NCBI RefSeq assembly: GCF_002837185.1
Contig: NZ_KZ478002.1
Location: forward strand, 41,351 to 105,350
DNA: 64,000 nucleotides
Reading direction: 5' to 3'
From: Pseudomonas fluorescens
Lineage (GTDB): Bacteria > Pseudomonadota > Gammaproteobacteria > Pseudomonadales > Pseudomonadaceae
Each line of letters starts with the position of its first letter. Positions within the stretch are counted from its first letter, which is position 1. Below the pieces are notes generated by a model, which saw nothing but the letters and a program-made list of their open reading frames with translations, was not told the DNA's origin and ran no database searches. The position numbers were made by a program, and so were the translations under genes. This document shows positions 42,701 through 51,387 of this stretch, piece after piece.

Positions 42701-43540
42701 TCAAGAGGCCTTTTTATTGGATTTTTTTGCCGCTGGTTTTTTCGCCGCAGGTTTACCCGCCAGGCTGCGCTTGAGCAATTCGGTCAAGTCGATCACATCG
42801 GCGGATTTGCGCTCTTCGCTGCCTTCGCTCGATTCGACGTCCTCGATCTTGCCGGCCTTGGCCTTCTTCTCCACCAGCGCCATGATCTTTTCCTGGAAGC
42901 TGTCGCGGTATTCCTCGGGTTGCCAGTCTGCGCTCATGTCTTGCACCAGACGCTTGGCCATGTCCAGCTCACCCTTGGCCAGGGTCGGCTTGGTCACGTC
43001 GCTGCCCAATTCCAGTTCATCCAGGCTGCGCACTTCGGCGGGCCAGCGCAGCATCACCAGCACCAGGGCCGATTCGAGCGGCATCAGTGCAGCCAGGTGT
43101 TGCTTGGTGTGCAACACCACATTGGCCAGGGCAACTTTGCCGGTTTTTTTCAAGGTTTCGCGCAGCAGCGCGTACACCTTGCCGCCGCGTTTATCTGGCG
43201 CCAGGAAGTAGGGCGTGTCGATGTTCTGCAGGGGAATCTGGTCGCTGGCGACAAAGGCGATGATTTCGATGGTCTGGGTCGACTTCGGGTGGGCCGAGCG
43301 GATTTCTTCTTCGCTGAGCACCACGTAGCGGCCCTTCTCATACGCCACGCCCTTGACGATATTCTCTTTGTTGATCTCTTTCCCGGTCGCCTTGTTGATG
43401 CGCTTGTAGCCCACCGGGTCCATGCTGCGTTTATCCAGCCAGTCGAAATCAACGCCTTGGGAGGCTGTCGCCGACACCAGCGAGACCGGGATGTGAACCA
43501 GACCGAAGCTGATGGCGCCTTTCCAGATTGCCCGGGGCAT
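42701..43540 (-). CDS. ku: Ku protein, NHEJ end-binding
   Basis: The 279-residue protein has the bacterial Ku core (MPRAIWKGAISFGLVHIPVSL at the start) and a Lys/Ala-rich tail (KPAAKKPAAKK) that helps DNA binding and LigD recruitment. It forms a ring dimer on DNA ends. ATG 43540 has GAAGGAGAGG upstream; the frame upstream to 44023 is not part of the gene. It is transcribed first, with ligD 24 bp downstream as the second gene. Confidence 0.96.
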   Translation of the reverse strand: MPRAIWKGAISFGLVHIPVSLVSATASQGVDFDWLDKRSMDPVGYKRINKATGKEINKENIVKGVAYEKGRYVVLSEEEIRSAHPKSTQTIEIIAFVASDQIPLQNIDTPYFLAPDKRGGKVYALLRETLKKTGKVALANVVLHTKQHLAALMPLESALVLVMLRWPAEVRSLDELELGSDVTKPTLAKGELDMAKRLVQDMSADWQPEEYRDSFQEKIMALVEKKAKAGKIEDVESSEGSEERKSADVIDLTELLKRSLAGKPAAKKPAAKKSNKKAS

Positions 43541-43700
43541 AGATACCTCTCCTTCAAAGAATAAGCCTGTGTTCTGGTGACTCATGGGCCCGGGCAAAAG
43601 TTTCGGCGGCTGGATGCTCGGACAGATCCTGTTACACGTGATGAGAAACAATTTGATGTCCCCAGCCGAACCCCTGGGGTAGCGTGTTATCGAAAGCACG

Positions 43701-43729
43701 AGCACTACTCGACATAGCACTACTCGACA
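43701..43729. repeat. Two direct copies of a 14-bp repeat
   Basis: AGCACTACTCGACA occurs at 43701-43714 and again at 43716-43729, one base apart, just before the ribosome site (GAGAGAGGCAG) of the small exported-protein gene. It could be a regulator site or slippage product. Confidence 0.7.
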
Positions 43730-43744
43730 GAGAGAGGCAGAGTC

Positions 43745-44059
43745 ATGAACAGTTGTATGCGTTATCTGGCAGTGCTGGCATTGGGGCTCATCCTGGCCCC
43801 CGTAGCGCTGGCGCAAAACTTGCCGGGCCAATACGATTCCAACAACAGCCCCATTCATCGGGCCAACCCCAACAGCATGCAGGGCACCCAGCCCAATGCG
43901 CCGGCCGTTCGCGGTATCCAGACCGCCCCGAGCAACCCTCGGCCTACGGTGCAAAACGGCGGGATCGGCAATAGCTATCCCAAGCGCGACACCGCGCCCA
44001 GTCGCCCGACCACCGAGACCCAAGCGCCCACCTATGATGCCAACGGCAATCGCCGGTAA
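43745..44059 (+). CDS. Small exported low-complexity protein
   Basis: The 104-residue product has a signal peptide (LAVLALGLILAPVALA, cut near residue 23) and a mature part rich in Asn, Pro, Gly and Thr, with no predicted fold. It is likely disordered in the periplasm. It lies 11 bp before the PQQ-type dehydrogenase gene, so the two are probably co-transcribed. ATG 43757 is an alternative start. Function unknown. Confidence 0.7.
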   Translation: MNSCMRYLAVLALGLILAPVALAQNLPGQYDSNNSPIHRANPNSMQGTQPNAPAVRGIQTAPSNPRPTVQNGGIGNSYPKRDTAPSRPTTETQAPTYDANGNRR

Positions 44060-44070
44060 GGATCCGTCTT

Positions 44071-45228
44071 ATGTTTCTACGCAAAACCCTGCTAGCCGCC
44101 CTGTGCGCAACTACGCTGCTGCCATTGGCCGCAGTCCATGCCGCCGAGGTCCGACAGTTTCCCAGTGAGCAAGGCAGCATCACAGCGACGCCGGTCGCCA
44201 AGGGCCTGCATCATCCCTGGGCGGTCGCTTTCCTGCCGGACAGGCAAGGCTTCCTGGTGACCGAGCTTCCCGGCCAGCTGCGTTTTGTCAGCCAGGACGG
44301 CAAGCTTTCCGCGCCGTTGACGGGCGTGCCGCAGGTGTGGGCCAAGGGGCAGGGCGGTTTGCTTGACGTGGTGCTGTCGCCCGACTTCAAGCAAGACCGT
44401 CTGGTCTACCTGTCCTACGCCGAAGGGGGCGGTAAGGATGGCCAGGCCGGGACCGCCGTAGGGCGAGGGCGCCTGGCCGATGACTTGAGTGGCTTGAAGG
44501 ACTTTACGGTGATCCTGCGCCAGGAGCCCAAGCTGTCCACCGGCAATCACTTTGGCTCGCGCCTGGCGTTTGACCGTGACGGCTACCTGTTCGTGACCCT
44601 GGGCGAAAACAACGACCGGCCCACCGCACAGGACCTGGACAAGCTGCAAGGCAAGGTCGTGCGCATCTACCCGGACGGTCGCGTGCCCGACGACAACCCG
44701 TTTGTCGGCCAACCCGGGGTACGCCCCGAAATCTGGTCCTACGGCCAGCGCAACCCGCAGGGCCTGGCGCTGAATCCGTGGAGCGGGACGATCTGGGAAA
44801 ACGAACACGGGCCACGTGGCGGGGATGAAATCAACATCATCGAGCGCGGCAAGAACTACGGTTGGCCGTTGGCCACGCATGGCATCAACTACTCCCTGAC
44901 GCCGATTCCCGAGGCCAAGGGCAAGACCGTCGAAGGCACCGTGGCGCCGCACCATGTGTGGGAGAAATCACCGGGGATCAGTGGCATGGCGTTCTACGAC
45001 GCCGACCGCTTCAAGGCCTGGCAGCACAACCTGTTTATCGGCGCATTGGCCAGCCAGGAGCTGATCCGGTTGCAGTTCGACGGTGACAAGGTTGTCCATG
45101 AGGAGCGTTTGCTGGGTGATTTGAAAGCACGCATTCGCGATGTGCGGCAGGGGCCGGATGGGTATCTGTATGTGCTGACGGATGAAGATGATGGCGTGCT
45201 GTATCGCGTCGGGCTGGATCAGGACTAG
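44071..45228 (+). CDS. PQQ-dependent aldose sugar dehydrogenase, YliI-type
   Basis: The 385-residue periplasmic enzyme has a signal peptide (cut after AVHA, about residue 24) and a six-blade propeller of the soluble glucose dehydrogenase/YliI family. Motifs include GLHHPWAVAFLPD near the start, STGNHFGSRLAFDRDGYLFVTLGE with a catalytic His, and ENEHGPRGGDEINII. It would oxidise aldoses using PQQ and Ca2+. It is the second gene of a pair with the small exported protein. Confidence 0.88.
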   Translation: MFLRKTLLAALCATTLLPLAAVHAAEVRQFPSEQGSITATPVAKGLHHPWAVAFLPDRQGFLVTELPGQLRFVSQDGKLSAPLTGVPQVWAKGQGGLLDVVLSPDFKQDRLVYLSYAEGGGKDGQAGTAVGRGRLADDLSGLKDFTVILRQEPKLSTGNHFGSRLAFDRDGYLFVTLGENNDRPTAQDLDKLQGKVVRIYPDGRVPDDNPFVGQPGVRPEIWSYGQRNPQGLALNPWSGTIWENEHGPRGGDEINIIERGKNYGWPLATHGINYSLTPIPEAKGKTVEGTVAPHHVWEKSPGISGMAFYDADRFKAWQHNLFIGALASQELIRLQFDGDKVVHEERLLGDLKARIRDVRQGPDGYLYVLTDEDDGVLYRVGLDQD

Positions 45229-45270
45229 GCAATCAGGACTAGGCAGATATAGCTGACGTTCCGAGATCCA

Positions 45271-45362
45271 AATGTGGGAGGGGGCTTGCCCCCGATGGCG
45301 GTGTATCAGTCACTGATGGACTCACTGACCGGTCCTCATCGGGGGCAAGCCCCCTCCCACAG
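45271..45362. repeat. REPIN: two inverted REP elements
   Basis: A REP copy (TGTGGGAGGGGGCTTGCCCC and following) is met about 40 bp later by its inverted copy (GGGGGCAAGCCCCCTCCCACA), giving a long cruciform or hairpin between two convergent genes. This is the REPIN arrangement of fluorescent pseudomonads and may also serve as a bidirectional terminator. Confidence 0.9.
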
Positions 45363-45363
45363 G

Positions 45364-45843
45364 TTACAGGCCCAGCTCGGACAAACCCGGATGATCATCC
45401 GGACGCCGCCCCAACGGCCAGTGGAACTTGCGCTCGCTTTCCTTGATCGGCAGGTCGTTGATGCACGCAAAACGGTTGGCCATCAGGCCGTTCTCATCGA
45501 ACTCCCAATTCTCGTTACCGTATGAGCGAAACCAGTGGCCGGAGTCATCGTGCCATTCGTAGGCATAGCGCACGGCAATGCGATTGTCGGTAAACGCCCA
45601 TAACTCCTTGATCAGTCGATAGTCCAGTTCCCTGGCCCATTTGCGCGTGAGAAAAGCCTTGGCTTCTTCGCGGTTGTGGGCGAATTCGGCGCGGTTGCGC
45701 CATTGGGTGTCCAGCGTATACGCCAGTGAAACCCGGTGCGGGTCGCGGGAATTCCAGCCGTCTTCGGCCAGGCGCACTTTTTCGATGGCCGATTCGCGGG
45801 TAAAGGGCGGCAATGGCGGGCGTACTTCTGCGTCAGTGGACAT
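45364..45843 (-). CDS. DUF1348 / NTF2-like family protein
   Basis: The 159-residue product matches DUF1348 (SnoaL/NTF2-like fold), with KVRLAEDGWNSRDPHRVSLAYT near the start, WRNRAEF, AVRYAYEWHDDSG and a FHWPLGRRPDDHPGL ending. Members are small cone-fold proteins of uncertain catalytic role. It follows the TetR regulator gene on the same strand, 54 bp downstream, so it is a likely co-transcribed target. Confidence 0.88.
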   Translation of the reverse strand: MSTDAEVRPPLPPFTRESAIEKVRLAEDGWNSRDPHRVSLAYTLDTQWRNRAEFAHNREEAKAFLTRKWARELDYRLIKELWAFTDNRIAVRYAYEWHDDSGHWFRSYGNENWEFDENGLMANRFACINDLPIKESERKFHWPLGRRPDDHPGLSELGL

Positions 45844-45897
45844 AGAGCAACTCCTGAAAACAGTAGAGCGGATCGAAAGTTGCCAAAAGCGTGCGGT

Positions 45898-46461
45898 TCA
45901 AAGTGCCAATAACGTTCGCGCCATATCCTGCGCATTATCGGCGGCCGTTGAATCGCCCATCACCAGGGCAACGGTAATGGCGCCATCGATCAGGATCAGC
46001 AGTTGCGCGGCCTGCCGCTCCGGGTCGGGGGTGCCATGTGCGTGACACAGCTCGAGTGCGTACTCGAACAGTTTTTGTTTGTGGGTCTTGGCCAGCAGGC
46101 GTACCGGGTCTTGCGCATTGCCGGTCTCGCCACTGGTATTGATAAAGGCGCAGCCGCGGAAATCCGCCGAGCCGAACCAGCTTTTCAGCGCGCTGAACAG
46201 CGCCAGCAGGCGCTCGCCACTGTCGTCGCTGCGCTCCACTTGCGTGCGCAGCCAGTGCATCCAGCGTTCGTCGCGGCGCTGCAGGGCGGCAATCACCAGC
46301 TCATCCTTGTTGGCGAAATAGCGATAGATGCTTTTTCTCGAGACACCGGCAGTTTTCACCAGCAAGTCCACACCGGTGGCCGCGATGCCATGGCGATAAA
46401 TCAGCTTCTCGGCAACGTCGAGAATGATATCGCGTGTTTCGTTAGAGGTCATATCGTTCAT
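45898..46461 (-). CDS. TetR-family transcription regulator
   Basis: The 187-residue protein has an N-terminal TetR helix-turn-helix (about 8-55: RDIILDVAEKLIYRHGIAATGVDLLVKTAGVSRKSIYRYF) and a helical ligand domain. ATG 46461 is preferred over the frame's open start at 46497, because the 14-bp palindrome 46474-46487 lies in that stretch and fits an autoregulatory operator. It probably represses itself and the DUF1348 gene. The ligand is unknown. Confidence 0.9.
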   Translation of the reverse strand: MNDMTSNETRDIILDVAEKLIYRHGIAATGVDLLVKTAGVSRKSIYRYFANKDELVIAALQRRDERWMHWLRTQVERSDDSGERLLALFSALKSWFGSADFRGCAFINTSGETGNAQDPVRLLAKTHKQKLFEYALELCHAHGTPDPERQAAQLLILIDGAITVALVMGDSTAADNAQDMARTLLAL

Positions 46462-46473
46462 GGCTGGAACAGT

Positions 46474-46487
46474 AGAACGATCGTTCT
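46474..46487. promoter_or_regulatory. Palindromic TetR-type operator
   Basis: AGAACGATCGTTCT is a perfect 14-bp palindrome 13 bp upstream of the TetR gene start and 99 bp before pssA. It is a typical size and place for a TetR-family dimer site. Confidence 0.75.
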
Positions 46488-46585
46488 TCTTGGTCAAGGG
46501 GCTTTTTCGGTTCGCGCTGACGAGACCTGAGCATCCTCATGGTGTAAGCTTTGGGCCTCTTCGGATTCGACCCTCTGCGAGCCTT

Positions 46586-47929
46586 ATGCCGTCGTTCTTC
46601 AAACGCTCCCTGTTGCCTAAACTGCGCGGTTTCCCGGTGTCCATCGATGCCATCGAGGTGCTGTCCGGCGCCGATGCCTATCGGCGTTGCCTGCTGGAGA
46701 ACATTGCGCAGGCCACCCGGCGCATTTACATCGTTGCGTTGTACTTGCAGCAGGATGAAGCGGGGCAGGAGATCTACGACGCACTGCACGCCGCGAAGGC
46801 GGCACGGCCGGAGCTGGACATCGTGGTGATGGTCGACTGGTTGCGCGCCCAGCGTGGGCTGATTGGCGCCGGCAAGCAGCCGGGCAACAGCGCCTGGTAC
46901 CAGGCCATGACCCAGAGCCATGCCAGTGAAGTGCCGGTGTACGGCGTGCCGGTGCAAACCCGCGAATTGTTCGGCGTATTGCACCTCAAGGGCTTTGTGA
47001 TCGATGACACGGTGTTGTACAGCGGCGCCAGCTTGAACAACGTGTACCTGCACAAGTTCGACAAGTACCGCTTCGACCGCTATCACCTGATCCACAGCCA
47101 GCCGCTGGCCGATTCCATGCAACATCTGGTGGAGCATGGCCTGGTGGCGTCCAAGGCGGTGCACCGCCTCGACCTGCCCAACCCGCCCACCACCCGCAGC
47201 CTGCGCAACGATATCGGTGACCTGCGCAGCCGGCTCAAGCATGCGACGTATGACACCAGTGCCGGGCAGTTGCCCAACGGGCACTTGCAGGTCAGCCCGC
47301 TGCTCGGTGTCGGCAAGAACAACCCGCTCAGCCGGGTGATCCTGGAACTGATCGCCAGCGCCCAGCAGCAACTGACGATCTGCACGCCGTATTTCAACCT
47401 GCCGCTGCCGGTGACTCGGGAGATCAACCGGGCCCTGGCGCGCGGCGTGAAGATCGACATCATCGTCGGCGACAAGACCGCCAACGACTTCTACATTCCG
47501 CCCAGCGAACCTTTCAAGGTGATCGCAGCGCTGCCTTATCTGTATGAGATCAGCCTGCGTCGCTTTGCCAAGCGCCACCAGCCGATGATCGACAGCGGCC
47601 AGTTGAACCTGCACCTGTGGCGCGACGGTGACCACAGCTACCACCTCAAGGGCATGTGGGTCGACGAGCGCTACACCTTGCTGACCGGCAACAACCTCAA
47701 CCCGAGGGCTTTCCGGCTCGACCTGGAAAACGCCTTGCTGATCGACGACCCCAAGGGCGAATGGCTGGCGCCGCGAGCGCAGGAGTTGGCGCATATTTTC
47801 CAGCACGCCACGCGCATTGCCGGTTACCAGCAATTGCAGACGCTGGTGGATTACCCGGCGGCGGTGGGCAAGTTCCTGCGGCGGGTGAGCAGGGTGCGTA
47901 TCGAGCGGTTGCTGTACCGGATTCTGTAA
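46586..47929 (+). CDS. pssA: CDP-diacylglycerol-serine O-phosphatidyltransferase, PLD-type
   Basis: The 447-residue enzyme of the phospholipase D superfamily makes phosphatidylserine from CDP-diacylglycerol and serine, the first step toward phosphatidylethanolamine. Two HKD motifs are present: HLKGFVIDD (about residue 137) and HLKGMWVDE (about 354). It is the E. coli/Pseudomonas peripheral type, with no membrane span. ATG 46586 is preferred; the frame runs back to 46424 through the TetR promoter region. A bidirectional terminator follows. Confidence 0.92.
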   Translation: MPSFFKRSLLPKLRGFPVSIDAIEVLSGADAYRRCLLENIAQATRRIYIVALYLQQDEAGQEIYDALHAAKAARPELDIVVMVDWLRAQRGLIGAGKQPGNSAWYQAMTQSHASEVPVYGVPVQTRELFGVLHLKGFVIDDTVLYSGASLNNVYLHKFDKYRFDRYHLIHSQPLADSMQHLVEHGLVASKAVHRLDLPNPPTTRSLRNDIGDLRSRLKHATYDTSAGQLPNGHLQVSPLLGVGKNNPLSRVILELIASAQQQLTICTPYFNLPLPVTREINRALARGVKIDIIVGDKTANDFYIPPSEPFKVIAALPYLYEISLRRFAKRHQPMIDSGQLNLHLWRDGDHSYHLKGMWVDERYTLLTGNNLNPRAFRLDLENALLIDDPKGEWLAPRAQELAHIFQHATRIAGYQQLQTLVDYPAAVGKFLRRVSRVRIERLLYRIL

Positions 47930-47943
47930 CTCACCCGGCCCAT

Positions 47944-47985
47944 AAAAAAACACCCAGGCTCCCGACGGGGACTGGGTGTTTTTTT
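47944..47985. terminator. Bidirectional terminator between pssA and efeM
   Basis: CACCCAG (47951-47957) pairs with CTGGGTG (47972-47978), flanked by A7 on one side and T7 on the other. It can end transcripts from both convergent genes. Confidence 0.92.
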
Positions 47986-48011
47986 GCGCGGTCGGCTTGG
48001 CTCAGGCCCAA

Positions 48012-48830
48012 TCAGTTCAGGCCCAACTTGCCACGCAGCATCGACAGGTCTTCGGCCAGGGTGTTGACCGGGCCCACCAGGGCTTTGCGGTCGTTGTCCT
48101 TGACCTTGTCGTAGGTCTCGAACCCGCCGTCCGGGGTCTTGTACTTGGCGAGGATTTTGTCCACGGTGGCAAAGTTCTTGTCGACCTTGGCCAGGAATGC
48201 CTTGTCTTGCTTGGCGATCTGGCCACGGAACAGGTCGACGATCTTCTTCGCACCGTCGATATTGCCCTGGAAGTCATACAGGTCGGTGTGGCTGTAGCGG
48301 TCTTCTTCGCCGGAAATCTTGGTGGCGGCCACTTCTTCAAGCAGCGCTGCCGCACCGCCGACGACTTTTTCCGGTGGGAAGGTCAGGCCGTCCACGCGGG
48401 TTTTCAGGTCCAGCACGTCGCTGTTGAGTTTGTCGGTGAGCGCGTCGAGGCCCTGGGTGGTGTTCTCGGAAAACAGGCTGTATTCGATGCGGTGAAAGCC
48501 GGTGAAGTCGTCGGCCTTCACGCCTTTTTCGTGGTCGTCGACACGTGAGTCGATGGAGGCGTCGAGGTCGCTGAACAGCTCGGCGATCGGCTCGATGGAC
48601 TCGTAGTGCACCCGGGTCGGCGCATAGAGTTTCCTGGCGGTGGTCAGGTCGCCTTGTTTCACGGCGGCGGTGAAGGCCTGGGTCTGGGTGACCAGTTCAC
48701 CGATCTCTTCGGTGACGTAGATCTTGTAGTCGGACACCGGCCCTACCAGGTCCAGTGGCGCCGTGGCGGCGAAGGCGGCCAGTGGCGAAAGGGTGATCAG
48801 CAACGACAACGCGAGGGTCGACTTTTTCAT
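48012..48830 (-). CDS. efeM: EfeM: periplasmic M75 protein (EfeO without cupredoxin domain)
   Basis: The 272-residue protein has a signal peptide (cut after AAFA, about residue 21) and a single imelysin/M75 domain with the metal motif HRIE in GFHRIEYSLF (about 111-119). The N-terminal cupredoxin domain of full EfeO is absent, as in the EfeM proteins known from Pseudomonas. It would bind iron in the periplasm for the EfeU permease. Last gene of the efeUOBM operon, 26 bp after efeB. Confidence 0.9.
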   Translation of the reverse strand: MKKSTLALSLLITLSPLAAFAATAPLDLVGPVSDYKIYVTEEIGELVTQTQAFTAAVKQGDLTTARKLYAPTRVHYESIEPIAELFSDLDASIDSRVDDHEKGVKADDFTGFHRIEYSLFSENTTQGLDALTDKLNSDVLDLKTRVDGLTFPPEKVVGGAAALLEEVAATKISGEEDRYSHTDLYDFQGNIDGAKKIVDLFRGQIAKQDKAFLAKVDKNFATVDKILAKYKTPDGGFETYDKVKDNDRKALVGPVNTLAEDLSMLRGKLGLN

Positions 48831-48856
48831 GGGACGGTATCCGCTCTGAGTTTGTT

Positions 48857-50161
48857 TCAGGTTTTGGCAGTAGTTTGAAGGGGCGTTGCCGCGAGCAGCG
48901 TGCGCCCGATGAAATCCTCAGCGCCCGTGACGCCCGGCAGGGTAAAGAAATAGCCGCCGCCGACCGGCTTGAGGTATTCCTCCAGAGGCTCACCGTTGAG
49001 CCGGGTTTGCACGCTGATAAAGCCTTTCTCCAGGTCAGCCTGGTAGCAGATGAACAGCAGCCCCATGTCCAGCTGACCGTTTTTATTCACGCCGTTGGAA
49101 TAGTTGAACGGCCGGCGCAGGATCAGGTTGGCCTGGGTCTCTGGCGTGCGCGGATTGGCCAGGCGGATGTGGGCATCGAGCTTGGTCACCTTGCCTTCCG
49201 GGTCCTTGCTGTAATCGGGCACCTGGGATTCCTTGGCGCCCCCCATCGGCGCGCCGGTGGGTTTGACCCGGCCAATGATGCTTTCCTGTTCCTGCAGCGG
49301 GGTACGGTCCCAGCGCTCGACGAAGTTGCGGATGATGCGCACCGCCTGGTAGCTGCCATGGGCGGCCCAGGCGGGTTCGTCACTGCCGGGCTGGACCCAG
49401 ACGATGCGGTCCATGGCCTTGGCGTCGTTGGAGTCCGGGTTGGCCGAACCATCACGAAAACCCAGGAAATTGCGCGCACTTTGCGCCGGTTCACCGGCTT
49501 TGGCCGGCGCCTGGGGCGGTACGCTGCCTTCCTGTTTCCAGCGCACCAGCAACAGGTCCGGCAGGTTTTTCACAATGTCGCGCAGGGCGTGGATATTGGT
49601 GTCTGGCGTATTGGAGCTGAACTGCAGGCTCAGGTCGCCGTGGCACTGTGCCGGTTCCAGCGCATCGTTGGGAAAGCCGACCATGCGAGTCAGGCGCTTG
49701 GGTTTGGCTGCACCGAGGCCGAAGCGCTCATCGAACAACGACTCGCCGACCGAAACCGTGATGGTCAGGTTATCCGGCGTTACCACCGGGCCGAGGATGC
49801 CGGAGTCGGTGGGCGGCAGTTTGGGGTCGACCTGCGGCACGGTGCCGCCGCTCATCAGGAACGCGATGCGCTCGTTCAAGGTACGGAACAGACGTTCCAG
49901 GTCTTCCCGGTCGCTGGCCAGCACATCGAAGGCCACCACCATGCCGCAGGCCGGGCGCGGGGTGACGATACCGCTCTGATGCTGGCCAAAGAATGCGTGG
50001 TGGTCCTGGGTCTTGTCGCTGCGCGGCGCGGTGGTGACTTGTTCGGCGGCCGCAGCCATGGCCGGGCAGGTCAAGGTGCTGCCGGCGATGGCTGCGCCGG
50101 TGGCGGCCATGCCCAACAGGACTCGGCGACGCTGAAGGTTGAATTGTTGTGGATCACTCAT
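48857..50161 (-). CDS. efeB: EfeB: Tat-exported DyP-type haem peroxidase / deferrochelatase
   Basis: The 434-residue protein has a twin-arginine signal (RRRVLLGM, about 10-17) and a DyP-type peroxidase fold, with the distal GFRDGSANP motif (about 228-236) and the proximal haem His in HIRLANPR (about 323). It is proposed to oxidise Fe(II) or handle haem in the periplasm for EfeU. ATG 50161 is used because a normal Tat signal follows; the frame open to 50320 lies in efeO. It starts 13 bp after the efeO stop. Confidence 0.94.
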   Translation of the reverse strand: MSDPQQFNLQRRRVLLGMAATGAAIAGSTLTCPAMAAAAEQVTTAPRSDKTQDHHAFFGQHQSGIVTPRPACGMVVAFDVLASDREDLERLFRTLNERIAFLMSGGTVPQVDPKLPPTDSGILGPVVTPDNLTITVSVGESLFDERFGLGAAKPKRLTRMVGFPNDALEPAQCHGDLSLQFSSNTPDTNIHALRDIVKNLPDLLLVRWKQEGSVPPQAPAKAGEPAQSARNFLGFRDGSANPDSNDAKAMDRIVWVQPGSDEPAWAAHGSYQAVRIIRNFVERWDRTPLQEQESIIGRVKPTGAPMGGAKESQVPDYSKDPEGKVTKLDAHIRLANPRTPETQANLILRRPFNYSNGVNKNGQLDMGLLFICYQADLEKGFISVQTRLNGEPLEEYLKPVGGGYFFTLPGVTGAEDFIGRTLLAATPLQTTAKT

Positions 50162-50174
50162 GTCTGCGTTCGTC

Positions 50175-51377
50175 TCACTGCAGGCCGGAAAGGCCGAGGG
50201 CGGGGTCGATTCCATCGAGTGCGGCGGCCAGTGCCTTGGCCTTGTCGGCGATCTGCTTGCGCTGATCGGCCGTGACGCTGTCGTACGTGCTGTAGCGGCT
50301 GCCGACTTTGAAACCGGCAAGTTCGGCGTCCAATTGCGCCAGTGCGCTGTCGATGGTCGGCAGCAGATCCGCCGCCGACTGGGTCAACAGTGGGCGCATC
50401 AGGTCGACCACTTTGTGCGCCACCTGCAGGTTGGCGGCGAAACCGTTGAGGTCGATATGGCTGTAGCGTTCCTCTTCACCGCTGGCGGCACGCACATCTG
50501 CCAGGCTGTTGAGGTTGCGCACCACAATGCTCACCAGTTGCTCCGGCGGCAGGGATTGTGCGAGCAGCTGTTGCTTGAGCGTGGTGACGTCGTTGACCAA
50601 ACGCTGCGCAATGGGCGCCAGGCCATCGAGGCTGCGCTGCTGGAACAGGCTGTATTCCAGGCGGTGGAAGCCGCTGAAGGCCGGGTCCTGCTCACGCTTT
50701 TCGAAGTAGTCGGCGCGGGCGTTGATCGCGTTGTCCAGCTCGGCCAGGCGTTGCGAGGCCGGCGCCAGGCGTTGGTAGGCTTCGCGGGCCGGTACGTACA
50801 AAGCCTGGGCCTGGGTGAGGTCGCCGGCATCGATTGCCTGCTGCAACGCCGTCACAGCCTTGACCAGCGCACTGCCCTGGCTGCTCAGGTACACGCGAAA
50901 CTCCGACAGCGGCCCGATAAATGCCACCATCGACGGCTTGGCCCTGGCCTGGGCGTCGGACTCAGCGGTGGGCGTCACATGCAAGGTACCGCGTGGGTTA
51001 CTCAGCAGGCCGCAGGTGATGGCGTAGTCGCCGGGCAGCAGGTTGGCGTTGATCACCTGGCTCAAGCCTGGGGCAATATTTTCCCGCTCTTCGACGACCA
51101 GCACGCCGTCGAGGATTTCCCATTCCACCGCGCGATCGGAGCGGTTGATGATGCGAAAGCTCGCACGCCCGGCCGGCACCGTCAGTGCGTTGGGCTCGCA
51201 GGCATGGCCGTGGATGGTCACCGCGATTTCATTGTGGTTGGCCTGGCGCTTGCCGGCGGCCAGCTGCGAGGCGTAATAAAACAGGCCACCGGCGGCGATC
51301 ATCACGACCACCGAGCCGGCCAGGGCCCAGCGCAGCGCGCGGGATGGCGCAGCCGGTTGAGGGGTTGGGTTGGACAA
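50175..51377 (-). CDS. efeO: EfeO: periplasmic iron-binding protein, cupredoxin plus M75
   Basis: The 400-residue protein has an N-terminal signal-anchor (WALAGSVVVMIAAGGLFYYA, about 17-36), a cupredoxin domain (about 45-135, with HACEPN and the C-terminal CGLLSNPRG copper-type loop), and an M75 domain with HRLE in GFHRLEYSLF (about 246-255). EfeO is thought to pass iron to EfeU. Second gene of the operon, 10 bp after efeU. Confidence 0.93.
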   Translation of the reverse strand: MSNPTPQPAAPSRALRWALAGSVVVMIAAGGLFYYASQLAAGKRQANHNEIAVTIHGHACEPNALTVPAGRASFRIINRSDRAVEWEILDGVLVVEERENIAPGLSQVINANLLPGDYAITCGLLSNPRGTLHVTPTAESDAQARAKPSMVAFIGPLSEFRVYLSSQGSALVKAVTALQQAIDAGDLTQAQALYVPAREAYQRLAPASQRLAELDNAINARADYFEKREQDPAFSGFHRLEYSLFQQRSLDGLAPIAQRLVNDVTTLKQQLLAQSLPPEQLVSIVVRNLNSLADVRAASGEEERYSHIDLNGFAANLQVAHKVVDLMRPLLTQSAADLLPTIDSALAQLDAELAGFKVGSRYSTYDSVTADQRKQIADKAKALAAALDGIDPALGLSGLQ

Positions 51378-51387
51378 GGGGCGGTCC

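Noticed and set aside
46442..47953. 503-residue minus-strand frame
   Set aside because: Antisense shadow of pssA; both HKD motifs confirm the plus strand.
48875..50275. 466-residue plus-strand frame
   Set aside because: Antisense shadow of efeB.
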